Below, piece after piece: positions 32,591 to 41,445 of a DNA stretch of 64,000 bases; position 1 is the stretch's first letter; every line of letters starts with the position of its first letter. The notes under the pieces were generated by a model. That model did not search any database. It was not told the DNA's origin and worked only from the letters and a program-made list of their open reading frames with translations. Made by a program: the position numbers and the translations under genes. Location of the stretch: positions 62,001 to 126,000 of the forward strand of contig JAKVKU010000008.1 of assembly GCA_022484695.1 (NCBI GenBank). The letters run 5' to 3'. Source of the stretch: Lactobacillus sp. Lineage in GTDB: Bacteria; Bacillota; Bacilli; Lactobacillales; Lactobacillaceae.

Positions 32591-32982
32591 TGCCATTTTT
32601 TAGCACTTTTCCAGCAAAACGAGACATCTCAACAGATTCAAAATAAGCAAACCCAAACAAAACGGCATCAATAAAACCACTGTCACATCGTAGATAACTA
32701 GCAGACAAGCTTGAAATCCATAGGCAAGATCGCTTAGATTATTTTTTGAAATAATTTTACGGAATAATCTCCAAATCTAATGATAATCTAATGCAATCAA
32801 AAATGACGCAACAAACTAACCCTATAAAAAATAACTATCAAACCAAAATAATCACAAATTACCGACAAGGCAAGCTAACTCGGGCCACTCAACCGATAAC
32901 CAAAGCCAGTCTAACCCTCGAAATACCGGTGGCTGATAAAAATAATCTATCAGCCAAACCCCGGAAATTACCTGAAAACACC
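32591..32982. other. intergenic region without a supported gene
   Basis: AT-rich. Contains one perfect inverted repeat, TGGCTGATA-N9-TATCAGCCA (32931-32957), with no T-run. A 69-codon frame (32791-33000) is rich in Lys/Gln/Asn/Thr without a ribosome binding site and ends on the T-box promoter, so it is not called. Confidence 0.5.
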
Positions 32983-33332
32983 TTGACTTTGACCCGCTAA
33001 CCCCTATAATGAGAAACAAATTAGATGATAAATGTGTTTCTAATTTGACGATTTCCAAAAGTGAATAAATTAATGTTGATGAGAAGAGTAAGTTTGCGAC
33101 TAAGTTAACAGCGACCGCTGTCAGTGTAAGAGCGGAACCTAAAGCAAACTGAAGATGAGCTCGGAGTTATGGTGCAAAGTGCAAGCTTTAAACCCGTTAG
33201 GATACGATATCATCCCCGGCATACGCGCAACGCGTGCGTCTTTGAGGCTATTTCAGCAATGACATAGCGAATTTGGGTGGTAACACGAATATTTTCGTCC
33301 CTGTATTTAAAAATACAGGGGCGTTTTTTTGT
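32983..33332 (+). promoter_or_regulatory. promoter and T-box riboswitch leader of the uptake operon
   Basis: Promoter TTGACT (32983-32988), 16 bases, TATAAT (33005-33010). The leader has the T-box TGGGTGGTAACACG at 33274-33287 and a terminator CCCTGTATTT/AAATACAGGG plus T7 (33299-33330). Stem I is visible: AGTTTGC (33090s) pairs with GCAAACT (33144-33150), with AGTA and GAA flanking the specifier loop. The codon directly after GAA is GAT (33154-33156, Asp); a shift of one base gives ATG (Met), which would suit the downstream genes better. Uncharged tRNA turns the operon on. Confidence 0.88.
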
Positions 33333-33350
33333 ACAAGGAGGTTTTTCAAT

Positions 33351-33920
33351 GTGACAATGCTTCAACAATGCACCCCTAAAGATGCCACTGCTTTGGCGAC
33401 ACTATTACATCAAGCCTACCAGGCAGATCTGGATTTAGGCATTCACTTTAAAGCCGCCACCGTCACCCCTGACCAGGTGGCCCAGCACCTAGCCACCACG
33501 CCCACCTTCATTTGGAAGCAGGGTGGCCAAATTGCCAGTACCGTTTCGGTCCGCTTGCCCTGGTCCGCCAACCCCGGACCTTACAACTTGCCCCATCTAG
33601 GCTGGGTGGCCACTGCCCCAAACTTTGCCCGCCAAGGCCTAGCTCAACAGCTCATCGCCCAAGTAGAGCAAATCTATATCCAAAATGTGCTCCACGCCCC
33701 GGCCATCACGTTGGGGACGGCCGTGGAACATCCCTGGTTGCAGCAAACCTACGAAAAACTAGGCTACCAACCTTTCCAACGGCTGCAAAAGTTCCCAGAT
33801 CACCACACCGTCTATCTCATCAAAGTCTTGAACCAACCAGCCTTAGCACAAGTCCCAGACCAAAAGCTCCAAAGCCAATTGTCCCAGCAATTCAGAAAAG
33901 AGGTCCAGCATGAAATTTGA
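33351..33920 (+). CDS. GNAT-family N-acetyltransferase
   Basis: 189 residues from GTG 33351 (AAGGAGG 9 bases upstream); the frame upstream is the T-box terminator. GNAT fold with LGWVATAPNFARQGLAQQLIAQVE as the acetyl-CoA loop and YEKLGYQPFQRLQKF near the end. First gene of the T-box operon, overlapping the permease start by 11 bases. In other Firmicutes cystine/S-methylcysteine uptake operons include similar acetyltransferases. Confidence 0.8.
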   Translation: MTMLQQCTPKDATALATLLHQAYQADLDLGIHFKAATVTPDQVAQHLATTPTFIWKQGGQIASTVSVRLPWSANPGPYNLPHLGWVATAPNFARQGLAQQLIAQVEQIYIQNVLHAPAITLGTAVEHPWLQQTYEKLGYQPFQRLQKFPDHHTVYLIKVLNQPALAQVPDQKLQSQLSQQFRKEVQHEI

Positions 33921-34653
33921 TTTCGGCTATTTTATCAAAGTATTCCCCCAATTGTTAGCCTATATCCCCAGCACCCTGCTCATGGCCATCGTGGCCATGA
34001 TTATTGCCACCATACTAGGGGCCATCATCGTGACCCTACAATTCTCTAAGGTAAAAATTATCAAAGGTTTTGCCAATTTATATATCTCCATTTTTCGGGG
34101 TATCCCAACCTTAGTTCAGCTCTTTATCGTTTACTACGGCTTACCCCAATTGTTCCCGATTCTCAAAGGATTGCCAGCCTTATTCATCGCCATCGTGGGT
34201 TTGGGGATCAAGCAGTCCTCATACTTAGCAGAGATTTTTCGGGCCGCTATCAATTCCGTGGATCACGGCCAAGTGGAAGCCGGGTTGTCCTTAAATATCA
34301 AATACACCCAGTTATTCACCCACATTATCTTGCCCCAAGCCACCGTCAACGCTCTGCCCGCCACCGGGAATACTTTTGTCAGCTTGTTAAAAGAGACGTC
34401 CTTGGCCTTTACCTTAGGCATCACGGAACTCTTTGCCCAGGGGAAGATGTTAGCTGGCGGATCCTTTAAATATTTTGAAACCTATGCGGCGGTGGGGATT
34501 ACTTACTGGTTACTCATCGTCATTTATACCCGCCTGCAACATCTATTGGAAAACTACTTAACACGACCATATCGGAGGGAAAGCCATGTCACTGATAAAC
34601 GTTCAGAACCTGTCCGTGCAGTTGGGACAGAAGCAAGTGCTGAGACACATTAG
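33910..34653 (+). CDS. polar amino-acid ABC transporter permease
   Basis: 247 residues, five membrane helices of the His/Glu/Gln permease group, with the inner-membrane signature EAGLSLNIKYTQLFTHIILPQA. The last ~20 residues (SHVTDKRSEPVRAVGTEASAETH) run 68 bases into the ATPase gene and look like an extension caused by loss of the original stop. A single permease implies a homodimer. Confidence 0.88.
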   Translation: MKFDFGYFIKVFPQLLAYIPSTLLMAIVAMIIATILGAIIVTLQFSKVKIIKGFANLYISIFRGIPTLVQLFIVYYGLPQLFPILKGLPALFIAIVGLGIKQSSYLAEIFRAAINSVDHGQVEAGLSLNIKYTQLFTHIILPQATVNALPATGNTFVSLLKETSLAFTLGITELFAQGKMLAGGSFKYFETYAAVGITYWLLIVIYTRLQHLLENYLTRPYRRESHVTDKRSEPVRAVGTEASAETH

Positions 34654-35335
34654 CTTTGAAGTCCAACCCGGGACCGTCACTGTCCTAGTTGGCCCCAGCG
34701 GCTCAGGCAAAACCACCTTATTGCGTACCTTGAATCTGTTGCAATTACCCAGTGCCGGCAGTGTCACCGTGGCCGGGGTACAGGCTCAAGCCGGGCGCAT
34801 CAATCAAAGGGTTATCAAAAGTGTCCGGGCCAATTCCGCCATGGTATTCCAGCAGTTCAACTTGTTCCGCAATAAAACTGTCTTAGAAAATGTGGCCGCA
34901 GCTTTGGAATATAACCACATTTTGCGGGTGGAACCGGCCCGCCGCCGGGCCAAGGCCGTGCTGGATGATTTAGGCTTGTTGCAGTTTGCCGACCAATACC
35001 CGGTGACCTTATCCGGGGGCCAGCAACAACGAGTCTCCATTGCCCGGGCCATTGCCGTGAAACCCAAGGTCATCTTGTTTGACGAACCCACCTCGGCCCT
35101 AGACCCAGAGCTGGTGGAAAGTGTGTTAAATACCATCGCCCACTTGGCCCAGGAAAAAATCACCATGGTCATCGTCACCCATGAAATGGAATTCGCCCGG
35201 CAAATCGGTGATCAAGCGCTGTTCTTGGAAAATGGCACCATCATCGATCAAGGCCCCGCCCGGGAACTGCTCAGCGCCAATAATCGCGGCCGCATCGGGT
35301 CCTTTGTCAATTCGTTACACTCAGTTCAAGTTTAA
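34586..35335 (+). CDS. polar amino-acid ABC transporter ATPase
   Basis: 249 residues: Walker A GPSGSGKTT, Q-loop MVFQQFNLFRNKTVLENV, signature LSGGQQQRVSIARAIAV, Walker B VILFDEPTSALDPELV, H-loop IVTHEM. GlnQ/TcyC-like. ATG 34586 has CGGAGGG 7 bases upstream inside the permease gene. Confidence 0.9.
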   Translation: MSLINVQNLSVQLGQKQVLRHISFEVQPGTVTVLVGPSGSGKTTLLRTLNLLQLPSAGSVTVAGVQAQAGRINQRVIKSVRANSAMVFQQFNLFRNKTVLENVAAALEYNHILRVEPARRRAKAVLDDLGLLQFADQYPVTLSGGQQQRVSIARAIAVKPKVILFDEPTSALDPELVESVLNTIAHLAQEKITMVIVTHEMEFARQIGDQALFLENGTIIDQGPARELLSANNRGRIGSFVNSLHSVQV

Positions 35336-35372
35336 CTTTTAAAAAACTAAAAAATTTAAGGGAGATTATCAT

Positions 35373-36464
35373 ATGAGTCAAAAAATTACCGAAGATTTAC
35401 AAGCAGAATTAGCTGGTATCGATGTGACGGAGAAATTATCCGCTTGCCCCATCGACTTTTCTAAGAGCCGGGTGGCCAATCCCCGGGTCAACAGTCACCA
35501 AAAGGAATACACCAGTGCCGTGGCCCAATCCAACTTCAACCGCCGGGCCAAGTACCAAGATTCCCAAGAACCTCAATTCAACCAGTTGTTCACCGATGGC
35601 ACCTTGCCCGTTGAACCCGGCCGCTACCGCTTGATTTGGTCCAAGCATTGCCCTTGGGCCACTCGCCTAGCCATTGCCATCGACCTGTTGGGCCTGGACC
35701 AAGTTATCTCCAAAGGGGTCGTGGATCCTTTGCGGCCAGCTGGGGTGGTGGGGGATTGGTTCTTCACGCTAGATGACAACAACGAAGACCCGGTTTTACA
35801 TACCAAATCCTTGTCAGAAAGCTATTTAAAAGCTGACCCAGATTATGACCTGCGCACCACCGTACCAGCTTTGGTGGATATTCAAACCGGTAAAGTGGTG
35901 AATAACAATTACAACACTTTGATCGATGAATTCGATATTGCTTGGCAAAAGTATCAAAGTGATAATGCTCCAGAACTCTATCCCGAAGCGCTACGGGGTG
36001 ACATTGACGCCTTAAATCAAATTTTATACGCTGATGTGAATGCCGCCGTTAACGAAGCCGGCTTAGCCCGCTCTCAAGAAGATTACGAGAAATATTACAA
36101 CCGGGTCTTTGACCGCTTAGATTGGCTGGAAGAACGCCTGTCCCATCAACGTTATCTCTTCGGCGATCACATCACCGATAGCGACATCCGCCTATATGTG
36201 ACCTTGGCCCGCTTTGACCTGGTCTTCTATCAAAAATACTACGTGAACAAGAAACGTCTGGTGGATTATCCGAACCTGTGGAACTACACCAAGGATTTGT
36301 ATTCGATTCCTGCTTTCAAGGACAACACCGACTTTGATTCTATGAAAAAACGTTTCTTCCAAGTGGACCACACACCACAAGCCGATTTATTGCGGATCAT
36401 CCCCGCTGGCCCGGATTTGACAATTTGGAACGCCCCTAACGATCGGGCCCGTTTCCAAAAGTAG
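35373..36464 (+). CDS. glutathionyl-hydroquinone reductase-like (Xi-class GST)
   Basis: 363 residues. N-terminal thioredoxin-fold domain with the Xi-class active site SKHCPWATR (Cys93-Pro-Trp) and a C-terminal helical GST domain (RLDWLEERLSHQRYLFGDHITDSDIRLYVTLARFD). These enzymes remove glutathione from glutathionyl-hydroquinones. Finding one inside an amino-acid uptake operon suggests handling of glutathione or another thiol conjugate (inference). GGGAG lies before ATG 35373. Confidence 0.87.
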   Translation: MSQKITEDLQAELAGIDVTEKLSACPIDFSKSRVANPRVNSHQKEYTSAVAQSNFNRRAKYQDSQEPQFNQLFTDGTLPVEPGRYRLIWSKHCPWATRLAIAIDLLGLDQVISKGVVDPLRPAGVVGDWFFTLDDNNEDPVLHTKSLSESYLKADPDYDLRTTVPALVDIQTGKVVNNNYNTLIDEFDIAWQKYQSDNAPELYPEALRGDIDALNQILYADVNAAVNEAGLARSQEDYEKYYNRVFDRLDWLEERLSHQRYLFGDHITDSDIRLYVTLARFDLVFYQKYYVNKKRLVDYPNLWNYTKDLYSIPAFKDNTDFDSMKKRFFQVDHTPQADLLRIIPAGPDLTIWNAPNDRARFQK

Positions 36465-36472
36465 GCCGCGCC

Positions 36473-37852
36473 ATGGCAAAGTCAGTGACCAATACCACCC
36501 AAGTCGCCCAACTCCTATTCCAGCGTCCCAGTGCCTTTCAGCAGCAACAACTAATCACCCAGGCGAAACTCTGCCTGCTGGATGACTTAGCCGCCACGTT
36601 AGGTGCCCGCCAAGCCCCGGCTTTAAATCAACTCAAGGCAGTCTATCACGCCCAAGATTTACAGTTACCGGCAATCGGGGCCCAGCCTGCTGTAACCCCA
36701 GACCACGTGGCTTTATTAAATGGGTTTAGTGCCCATTACTTGGATATTGATGACACCAACGCGGATCTGCGGGGCCATCCCAGTGCGGTGATTTTTGCCA
36801 GTTTGTTTGCCTTAACTGACGGGTCTGAAACCTTGGCCCAGTTGTTATGGGCCGCGGTGGTGGGCATTGAATTTGCCGGGCAATGTGGCCGTTTGTTAAA
36901 TCCCCAGTTGGCTTTTCAAGGTATTCATACCACTGGGGCCATCGGAACATTGGCAGCCGCCGCAGCCATTGCCAACTACAAGCAACTGACCCTGGGGCAA
37001 ACCCAAGCCCTGTTGTCCCTGGCGGCTACCCAAGCCACGGCTTTAGAAATTGAAGCTGGCAGTGATGGCAAACCGTTAAACGCCGGTTATGCCGCCCGCA
37101 ACGCGGTCACCGCCTATCAACATGTTCAGGCCGGCTTAACGGCGAGCTTAGATCCTTTTGACAATCAGCGGGGCTGGTTTCATGCTTTCGCCCACGCGGA
37201 TTTTGACCCCCAAACCTTCGCTAAATATTGGCTGCAACCCGGGGAAATCCTGACCCCGGGGATGTGGTATAAATCCCAACCATTTTGTTCCGCGGCCATG
37301 TCTGGATTCGACGCCGCCGTGGCCTTGCGAAGTTATGGCATTGATTTAGCCCAATGTGCCCATATTCAAATTGACTTTCCAGAAAACGCCGACCATGCCC
37401 TGCGTTTTACCAACCCGCAAACGGGCCAGGAGGGGAAGTTCTCCAGTGAATACGTGGTGTGGCTGGCCCTGCAATATGACCAATTGCCAGCCACGGCGTT
37501 TTCCAAGCAAGCCACATCCCAAGCCTTTCAACGAGCCAGCCACTTATTTCAACGGACCCACAACCTGCGGACCCTTGATCCCAGTACTCGGCCCACAGCT
37601 GTGACCGTCACCACCAAAACCGGCCGTTCCTTGACGATTCGGGTGGATTACCCCAAAGGCTCGCCCCAAAATCCCTTGGACCAAAGTGACCTGTTTGCCA
37701 AATTTAAACAACAAGCTGGCCTCACCACAATTGAATCTGTTCAAGCTTTTTGGCACCGGCCCAATAATCAAGTGACCGTGGCTGATTTAGCCCAATGCCT
37801 CACCAATCTATCCGATAGGAGTCTATTCCATGAAACCCAAGTGTCTCAATAA
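36473..37852 (+). CDS. MmgE/PrpD-family protein
   Basis: 459 residues. Matches the MmgE/PrpD fold: LLDDLAATLGARQAP, the conserved NGFSAHYLDIDDTNADLRGHPSAVIFASL, and GNRGWFHAFAH-like NQRGWFHAFA. Characterised relatives include 2-methylcitrate dehydratase and cis-aconitate decarboxylase. No methylcitrate pathway is nearby, so another carboxylate dehydratase/decarboxylase step on an imported compound is likely. Starts 8 bases after the GST gene; overlaps the binding-protein gene by 23 bases. Confidence 0.85.
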   Translation: MAKSVTNTTQVAQLLFQRPSAFQQQQLITQAKLCLLDDLAATLGARQAPALNQLKAVYHAQDLQLPAIGAQPAVTPDHVALLNGFSAHYLDIDDTNADLRGHPSAVIFASLFALTDGSETLAQLLWAAVVGIEFAGQCGRLLNPQLAFQGIHTTGAIGTLAAAAAIANYKQLTLGQTQALLSLAATQATALEIEAGSDGKPLNAGYAARNAVTAYQHVQAGLTASLDPFDNQRGWFHAFAHADFDPQTFAKYWLQPGEILTPGMWYKSQPFCSAAMSGFDAAVALRSYGIDLAQCAHIQIDFPENADHALRFTNPQTGQEGKFSSEYVVWLALQYDQLPATAFSKQATSQAFQRASHLFQRTHNLRTLDPSTRPTAVTVTTKTGRSLTIRVDYPKGSPQNPLDQSDLFAKFKQQAGLTTIESVQAFWHRPNNQVTVADLAQCLTNLSDRSLFHETQVSQ

Positions 37853-38627
37853 ACGTTTAATACTGATTACCATACTCACCAGCTTATTGGCCGGGTTAGC
37901 TTTATTCAGTTCCACCCCAACGGCCCAAGCCGCCAGTAAAACCGTCACCTTTGCCGCTACCGGCACCAGTTTTCCCACCGCCTACAAAGCCAATAACAAA
38001 TTAGTGGGCTTTGACGTGGAAGTGGCCAACACCGCCGCCAAGCGCCTAGGCTACACTCCCAAATGGATCACCGGCTCCTTTGACGGTCTGTTTGGTCAGC
38101 TAGATACCGACAAAGTGGACACCATCCCCAACGACGTGGCCATTACCCCAGAACGGGCCCAGAAGTACTACTTCACCACGGTCTACAATAAAGAAGATAC
38201 CACCGTGGCCGTGAAAAAAAGCGCGCCTTATAAGACCCTCAAAGATTTAGAAGGTAAAAAAGTCGCCGGTGGTGCTGAATCCAATAACACCACCAATCTC
38301 CGTAATTACGATAAAAAAATTGATTTGGTGACTTTCGAAGGTCGCGATGACATCTATCAAGCCTTATTAGCTGGGCATGTGGATGGGGTAGTCAATACCC
38401 GCACCAATCTAAATGCCTTGATCAAAGAAAAAGGTTACAAGTGGAAAGTCCTCAAAGGTCAAGCCAAGAGCGTAGATGTGGCGCTGCCATTTAAAAAAGA
38501 CGCCCGGGGCAAGAAATTACAACAGCAATTCAGTAAAGAATTAAAAGCCATGATCAAAGATGGCACCATCAAGAAGCTATCCGACAAGTATTTTGGCTAT
38601 GATATTACCCCTAATCTGAAGGCTTAA
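37830..38627 (+). CDS. amino-acid ABC transporter substrate-binding protein
   Basis: 265 residues. Signal peptide LILITILTSLLAGLALFSS ending TAQA-A, then an SBP family 3 domain: VTFAATGTSFPTAYKANNKLVGFDVEVANTAAKRLGY, and KTLKDLEGKKVAGGAESN. Closest in style to cystine-binding proteins. There is no lipobox cysteine, unusual for a Gram-positive binding protein, so it may be released or held by the uncleaved signal helix. Last gene of the T-box operon. Confidence 0.87.
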   Translation: MKPKCLNKRLILITILTSLLAGLALFSSTPTAQAASKTVTFAATGTSFPTAYKANNKLVGFDVEVANTAAKRLGYTPKWITGSFDGLFGQLDTDKVDTIPNDVAITPERAQKYYFTTVYNKEDTTVAVKKSAPYKTLKDLEGKKVAGGAESNNTTNLRNYDKKIDLVTFEGRDDIYQALLAGHVDGVVNTRTNLNALIKEKGYKWKVLKGQAKSVDVALPFKKDARGKKLQQQFSKELKAMIKDGTIKKLSDKYFGYDITPNLKA

Positions 38628-38657
38628 AGGCGCAAATTATAGGCCCAGTTTTAAAAA

Positions 38658-38868
38658 TTGCCTGTTTTCAAAATATATTGTAATATAATATCAACAACAA
38701 AAAGCCCTAGATTGGCCCAACAATCTAGGGCTAGTACCAAGCCGTTTCAAAAACTGTGAGATCCTTCAGAAATTTTCCCATATTCCACTGAACTGCACCT
38801 CACCAGTAAACGGCTGCCCATCAAAAGACCACAATCCCAGAAATCACTGAGATTGCGGTCTTTTTTCA
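38658..38868 (+). ncRNA. small RNA B, related to the RNA at 32.4 kb
   Basis: Promoter TTGCCT (38658-38663), 17 bases, TAATAT (38681-38686). RNA ~38693-38866 begins AGCCCTAGATTG...CAATCTAGGGCT (a 12-bp stem), continues AGTACCAAGCCGTTTC, AAAAACTGTGA, and ends with terminator AAGACCACAATC/GATTGCGGTCTT plus T-run (38826-38866). Promoter spacer and the first ~60 bases align with small RNA A; the terminators differ. No ORF. Confidence 0.6.
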
Positions 38869-38875
38869 TGGATTT

Positions 38876-39442
38876 TCATTTGCCGTTAGGAATTGCCTGA
38901 ATAAACTCCTCGATCATCAGCACGAAACTTTCGTCGGCGTCAAAGCGTTCCTTTTGAAAATAACCCAGCTGATTTAAGACGATATAGCCGTTTACCAAGC
39001 TGCGGAAGGCGCGATTTTTGACGATGAGTTCTTGCTCGGATAAGTCAAAGGATTGGATGATCTTGGTAATGATGGCGTTGTTTTGCCGGCCGATTTTGGT
39101 GAGTTCGGGGCTGTCGAAGTTGGGGATGGTGTTGAGTAATTCGTAGACACTTTGATAGTCCTGGGCAAACTGCCGGTAAACCAGGGCATAGGTCTTCAAT
39201 GCCGGCCCGCCGCTTTGGCCCAAGAGGGCATCAAGCAAGCGTTCGTGCAATTTGGTGTGCAGGTCGATGGCCGTTTGAATTTTCAAATCCGTTAAATTTT
39301 TGAAGTGATTGTATAAGGAAGGGGGCTTGATAGCCAGCCGTTCCGCAATTCTTGGGAAGGTCACCTTGTCCAGCCCCAGCTCCTGGGCCAAAGCAATATA
39401 AGTGGTCACAATTTTGTCCCGGGAAAGGTCGCGTTTTGTCAT
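38876..39442 (-). CDS. TetR-family regulator of the adjacent MFS gene
   Basis: 188 residues. HTH LAQELGLDKVTFPRIAERLAIKPPSLYNHFKNLTDLKIQ; the C-terminal domain resembles the TetR_C_13/WHG group. ATG 39442 is better spaced from GAGG than ATG 39448. Diverges from an MFS exporter gene whose promoter contains a palindrome. Confidence 0.87.
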   Translation of the reverse strand: MTKRDLSRDKIVTTYIALAQELGLDKVTFPRIAERLAIKPPSLYNHFKNLTDLKIQTAIDLHTKLHERLLDALLGQSGGPALKTYALVYRQFAQDYQSVYELLNTIPNFDSPELTKIGRQNNAIITKIIQSFDLSEQELIVKNRAFRSLVNGYIVLNQLGYFQKERFDADESFVLMIEEFIQAIPNGK

Positions 39443-39516
39443 AAGCATTGCCTCGTTTTTGATGAACTTTTAAATATAGTCTACCACAAGTTATCTAGAT
39501 TAACTACGGAGAATAG

Positions 39517-39545
39517 TTGACAAACTACGAATAGTAGTTTATTAT
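39517..39545 (+). promoter_or_regulatory. MFS promoter with operator filling the spacer
   Basis: TTGACA (39517-39522), 17 bases, TATTAT (39540-39545). The spacer is exactly the palindrome AACTAC-GAATA-GTAGTT, a probable site for the divergent TetR protein. Confidence 0.75.
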
Positions 39546-39571
39546 TTTGCCAGTAGAAAAGAGGCAGTTTT

Positions 39572-40789
39572 ATGACAACACCAGATACTAAGGTCAAAGA
39601 ACGGCCAATTTGGCGGCGCAATTTGAAGATCCTGTGGTTTGGGACCTTCATGACCGGCGTGGGGGGCAGTATGATCTCCCCGTTCTTATCCCTATTTATT
39701 GACACATTGGGTCATTTCACCCGGGCCCAATTGAGTTTACAAAGTGGCCTGATTTTTGCCAGCACCTATTTGATGACCGCCATCGTTTCCCCGTTTTGGG
39801 GCAAACTAGCGGACACCAAAGGCCGTAAGCCCATGTTACTAAGAGCCAGTTTGGGCATGGCCATCACAATTTTTGCCATGGGCTTTGTCACGCAAACCTG
39901 GCAGCTGTTAGGCCTACGGTTACTATTAGGGGCGTTTTCCGGCTTTGTCAGCAATTCCGTGGCCTTAATGGCCGTCAGCACGCCCAAGAAATATTCTGGT
40001 CGGGTTTTAGGGACGCTCTCCACGGGGATGGTGGCCGGGACCTTGCTGGGCCCCATTGTGGGAGGGGTCATTGTGAATCAAACCAGTTACCGGGCCACCT
40101 TTTGGATCACAGGGGTTATCATGTTGCTGGTGTTTATCCTCACCGTATTTTTCGTGAAGGAACAATTCACCCCTCAAGCCAGCGCCAAAACGGGTTCTCT
40201 GAAATTACTGGCCCATTTGCCCAATTTGCAAGTCATCATCAGCATGCTCTTGGTCACCTTAGTCATCCAGCTCACCGACAAATCCATCATGCCGATTCTA
40301 AGTCTCTACGTCCGCCAGCTGGTGCATGATCCCCACCAAGTCACCATCATCAGCGGCATCGTGGCCTCAGCCCCTGGCGCCGTCATGATCATCACCGCCC
40401 CGATCTTTGGCCGCCTAGGGGACAAATACGGCCAGCACCGCATCTTGCTAGGGGGCATTTTACTGGCCTTGACCCTGTACATCCTCCAGGGCTTTGCCAC
40501 CAGCATCGTGGCCGTGATCGCTTTAAGATTGCTGGTGGGTGTCAGTGATTCAGCCCTCGCTCCCAGTGTACAAATTATTTTATCCCGGTTTGCCCCAGCC
40601 AGTGCCACGGGCCGAATATTCAGCTACAATCAAATGATGCAGTCCATCGGCGCGGTCATTGGACCCATGGCGGGGTCCGCGGTGGCGGCTTACTTTAGTT
40701 ATCAAACCGTCTTTTTAGTGGCCGCTGGCTTCATTCTGCTCAATTTGATCAATTACAGCTGGAACGCCAAAGCTTTGCGGCAAGCTTAG
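39572..40789 (+). CDS. MFS multidrug exporter
   Basis: 405 residues, twelve membrane helices. GKLADTKGRKPMLLRASLGMA is the MFS loop 2-3 signature and GTLSTGMVAGTLLGPIVGGVI the helix 5 motif C of drug:H+ antiporters. MdtG/YttB-like. ATG 39572 after AGAGGCAG. Likely repressed by the divergent TetR protein. Confidence 0.88.
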   Translation: MTTPDTKVKERPIWRRNLKILWFGTFMTGVGGSMISPFLSLFIDTLGHFTRAQLSLQSGLIFASTYLMTAIVSPFWGKLADTKGRKPMLLRASLGMAITIFAMGFVTQTWQLLGLRLLLGAFSGFVSNSVALMAVSTPKKYSGRVLGTLSTGMVAGTLLGPIVGGVIVNQTSYRATFWITGVIMLLVFILTVFFVKEQFTPQASAKTGSLKLLAHLPNLQVIISMLLVTLVIQLTDKSIMPILSLYVRQLVHDPHQVTIISGIVASAPGAVMIITAPIFGRLGDKYGQHRILLGGILLALTLYILQGFATSIVAVIALRLLVGVSDSALAPSVQIILSRFAPASATGRIFSYNQMMQSIGAVIGPMAGSAVAAYFSYQTVFLVAAGFILLNLINYSWNAKALRQA

Positions 40790-40850
40790 TATGCTATATG
40801 CTATTAATTTAAAAAAATAAGTATTGTAATGGAAGGAATAAAATAATCCC

Positions 40851-41438
40851 ATGACATTCGACCTGAACTTGACCTTAAGCAAAACCGCCCTGGTGGCCAT
40901 TGACCTGCAACAAGGTATCTTAAACACCCGGCAATTGCGACCCCACTCCAATCAACAAGTGCTCACCGCTGCCAATCAAATTGCCGCGAGCCTTAAAAAC
41001 ACCCCCGCTTTAATCACTTTGGTGAACGTGGATGCGGCCACCATGGGCTATCTCCATCCCTTTGACCAAAAACCCCGGCATTATCCCGCGGACTTTGGCC
41101 AACTGGCCATGGCCATCGCCACCGATACCACGGCGAAAAATGTGATTCGAGTCACCAAACATAATCCCGGCGCCTTCTTTGGCACCGATTTAGACCTGCA
41201 ACTGCGGCGCCGCAAAATTGATACCATTATTCTAACCGGCGTGGTCACCACCAACGGCGTCTACGCCACAGCCTTAGATGCCTTTCAATATGGCTATCGG
41301 GTGATTTTAGTAGCTGACGCTTGCGCCGATCGGGATGCAGCCCTCCACGACACCTTCATCACCAAGCTATTTCCCAAAATTGCCACGGTTGCAAATACTG
41401 CCCAAGTCCGCCAGGCCATCACAACGGCCGTCGACTAA
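40851..41438 (+). CDS. isochorismatase-family cysteine hydrolase
   Basis: 195 residues. Catalytic triad visible: Asp in ALVAIDLQQGI, Lys in RVTKHNPGAFFGTDLD, Cys position in ILTGVVTTNGVYATALDA. At that last motif the usual G-V-x-T-N-x-C-V reads G-V-V-T-T-N-G-V, so the nucleophilic Cys appears replaced by Gly. This would make it atypical or inactive as a hydrolase. Stands alone between terminators. Confidence 0.82.
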   Translation: MTFDLNLTLSKTALVAIDLQQGILNTRQLRPHSNQQVLTAANQIAASLKNTPALITLVNVDAATMGYLHPFDQKPRHYPADFGQLAMAIATDTTAKNVIRVTKHNPGAFFGTDLDLQLRRRKIDTIILTGVVTTNGVYATALDAFQYGYRVILVADACADRDAALHDTFITKLFPKIATVANTAQVRQAITTAVD

Positions 41439-41445
41439 CACCACA

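Noticed and set aside
32791-33000. 69-codon open frame before the T-box leader
   Set aside because: No ribosome binding site, low-complexity composition, and its end overlaps the T-box promoter.
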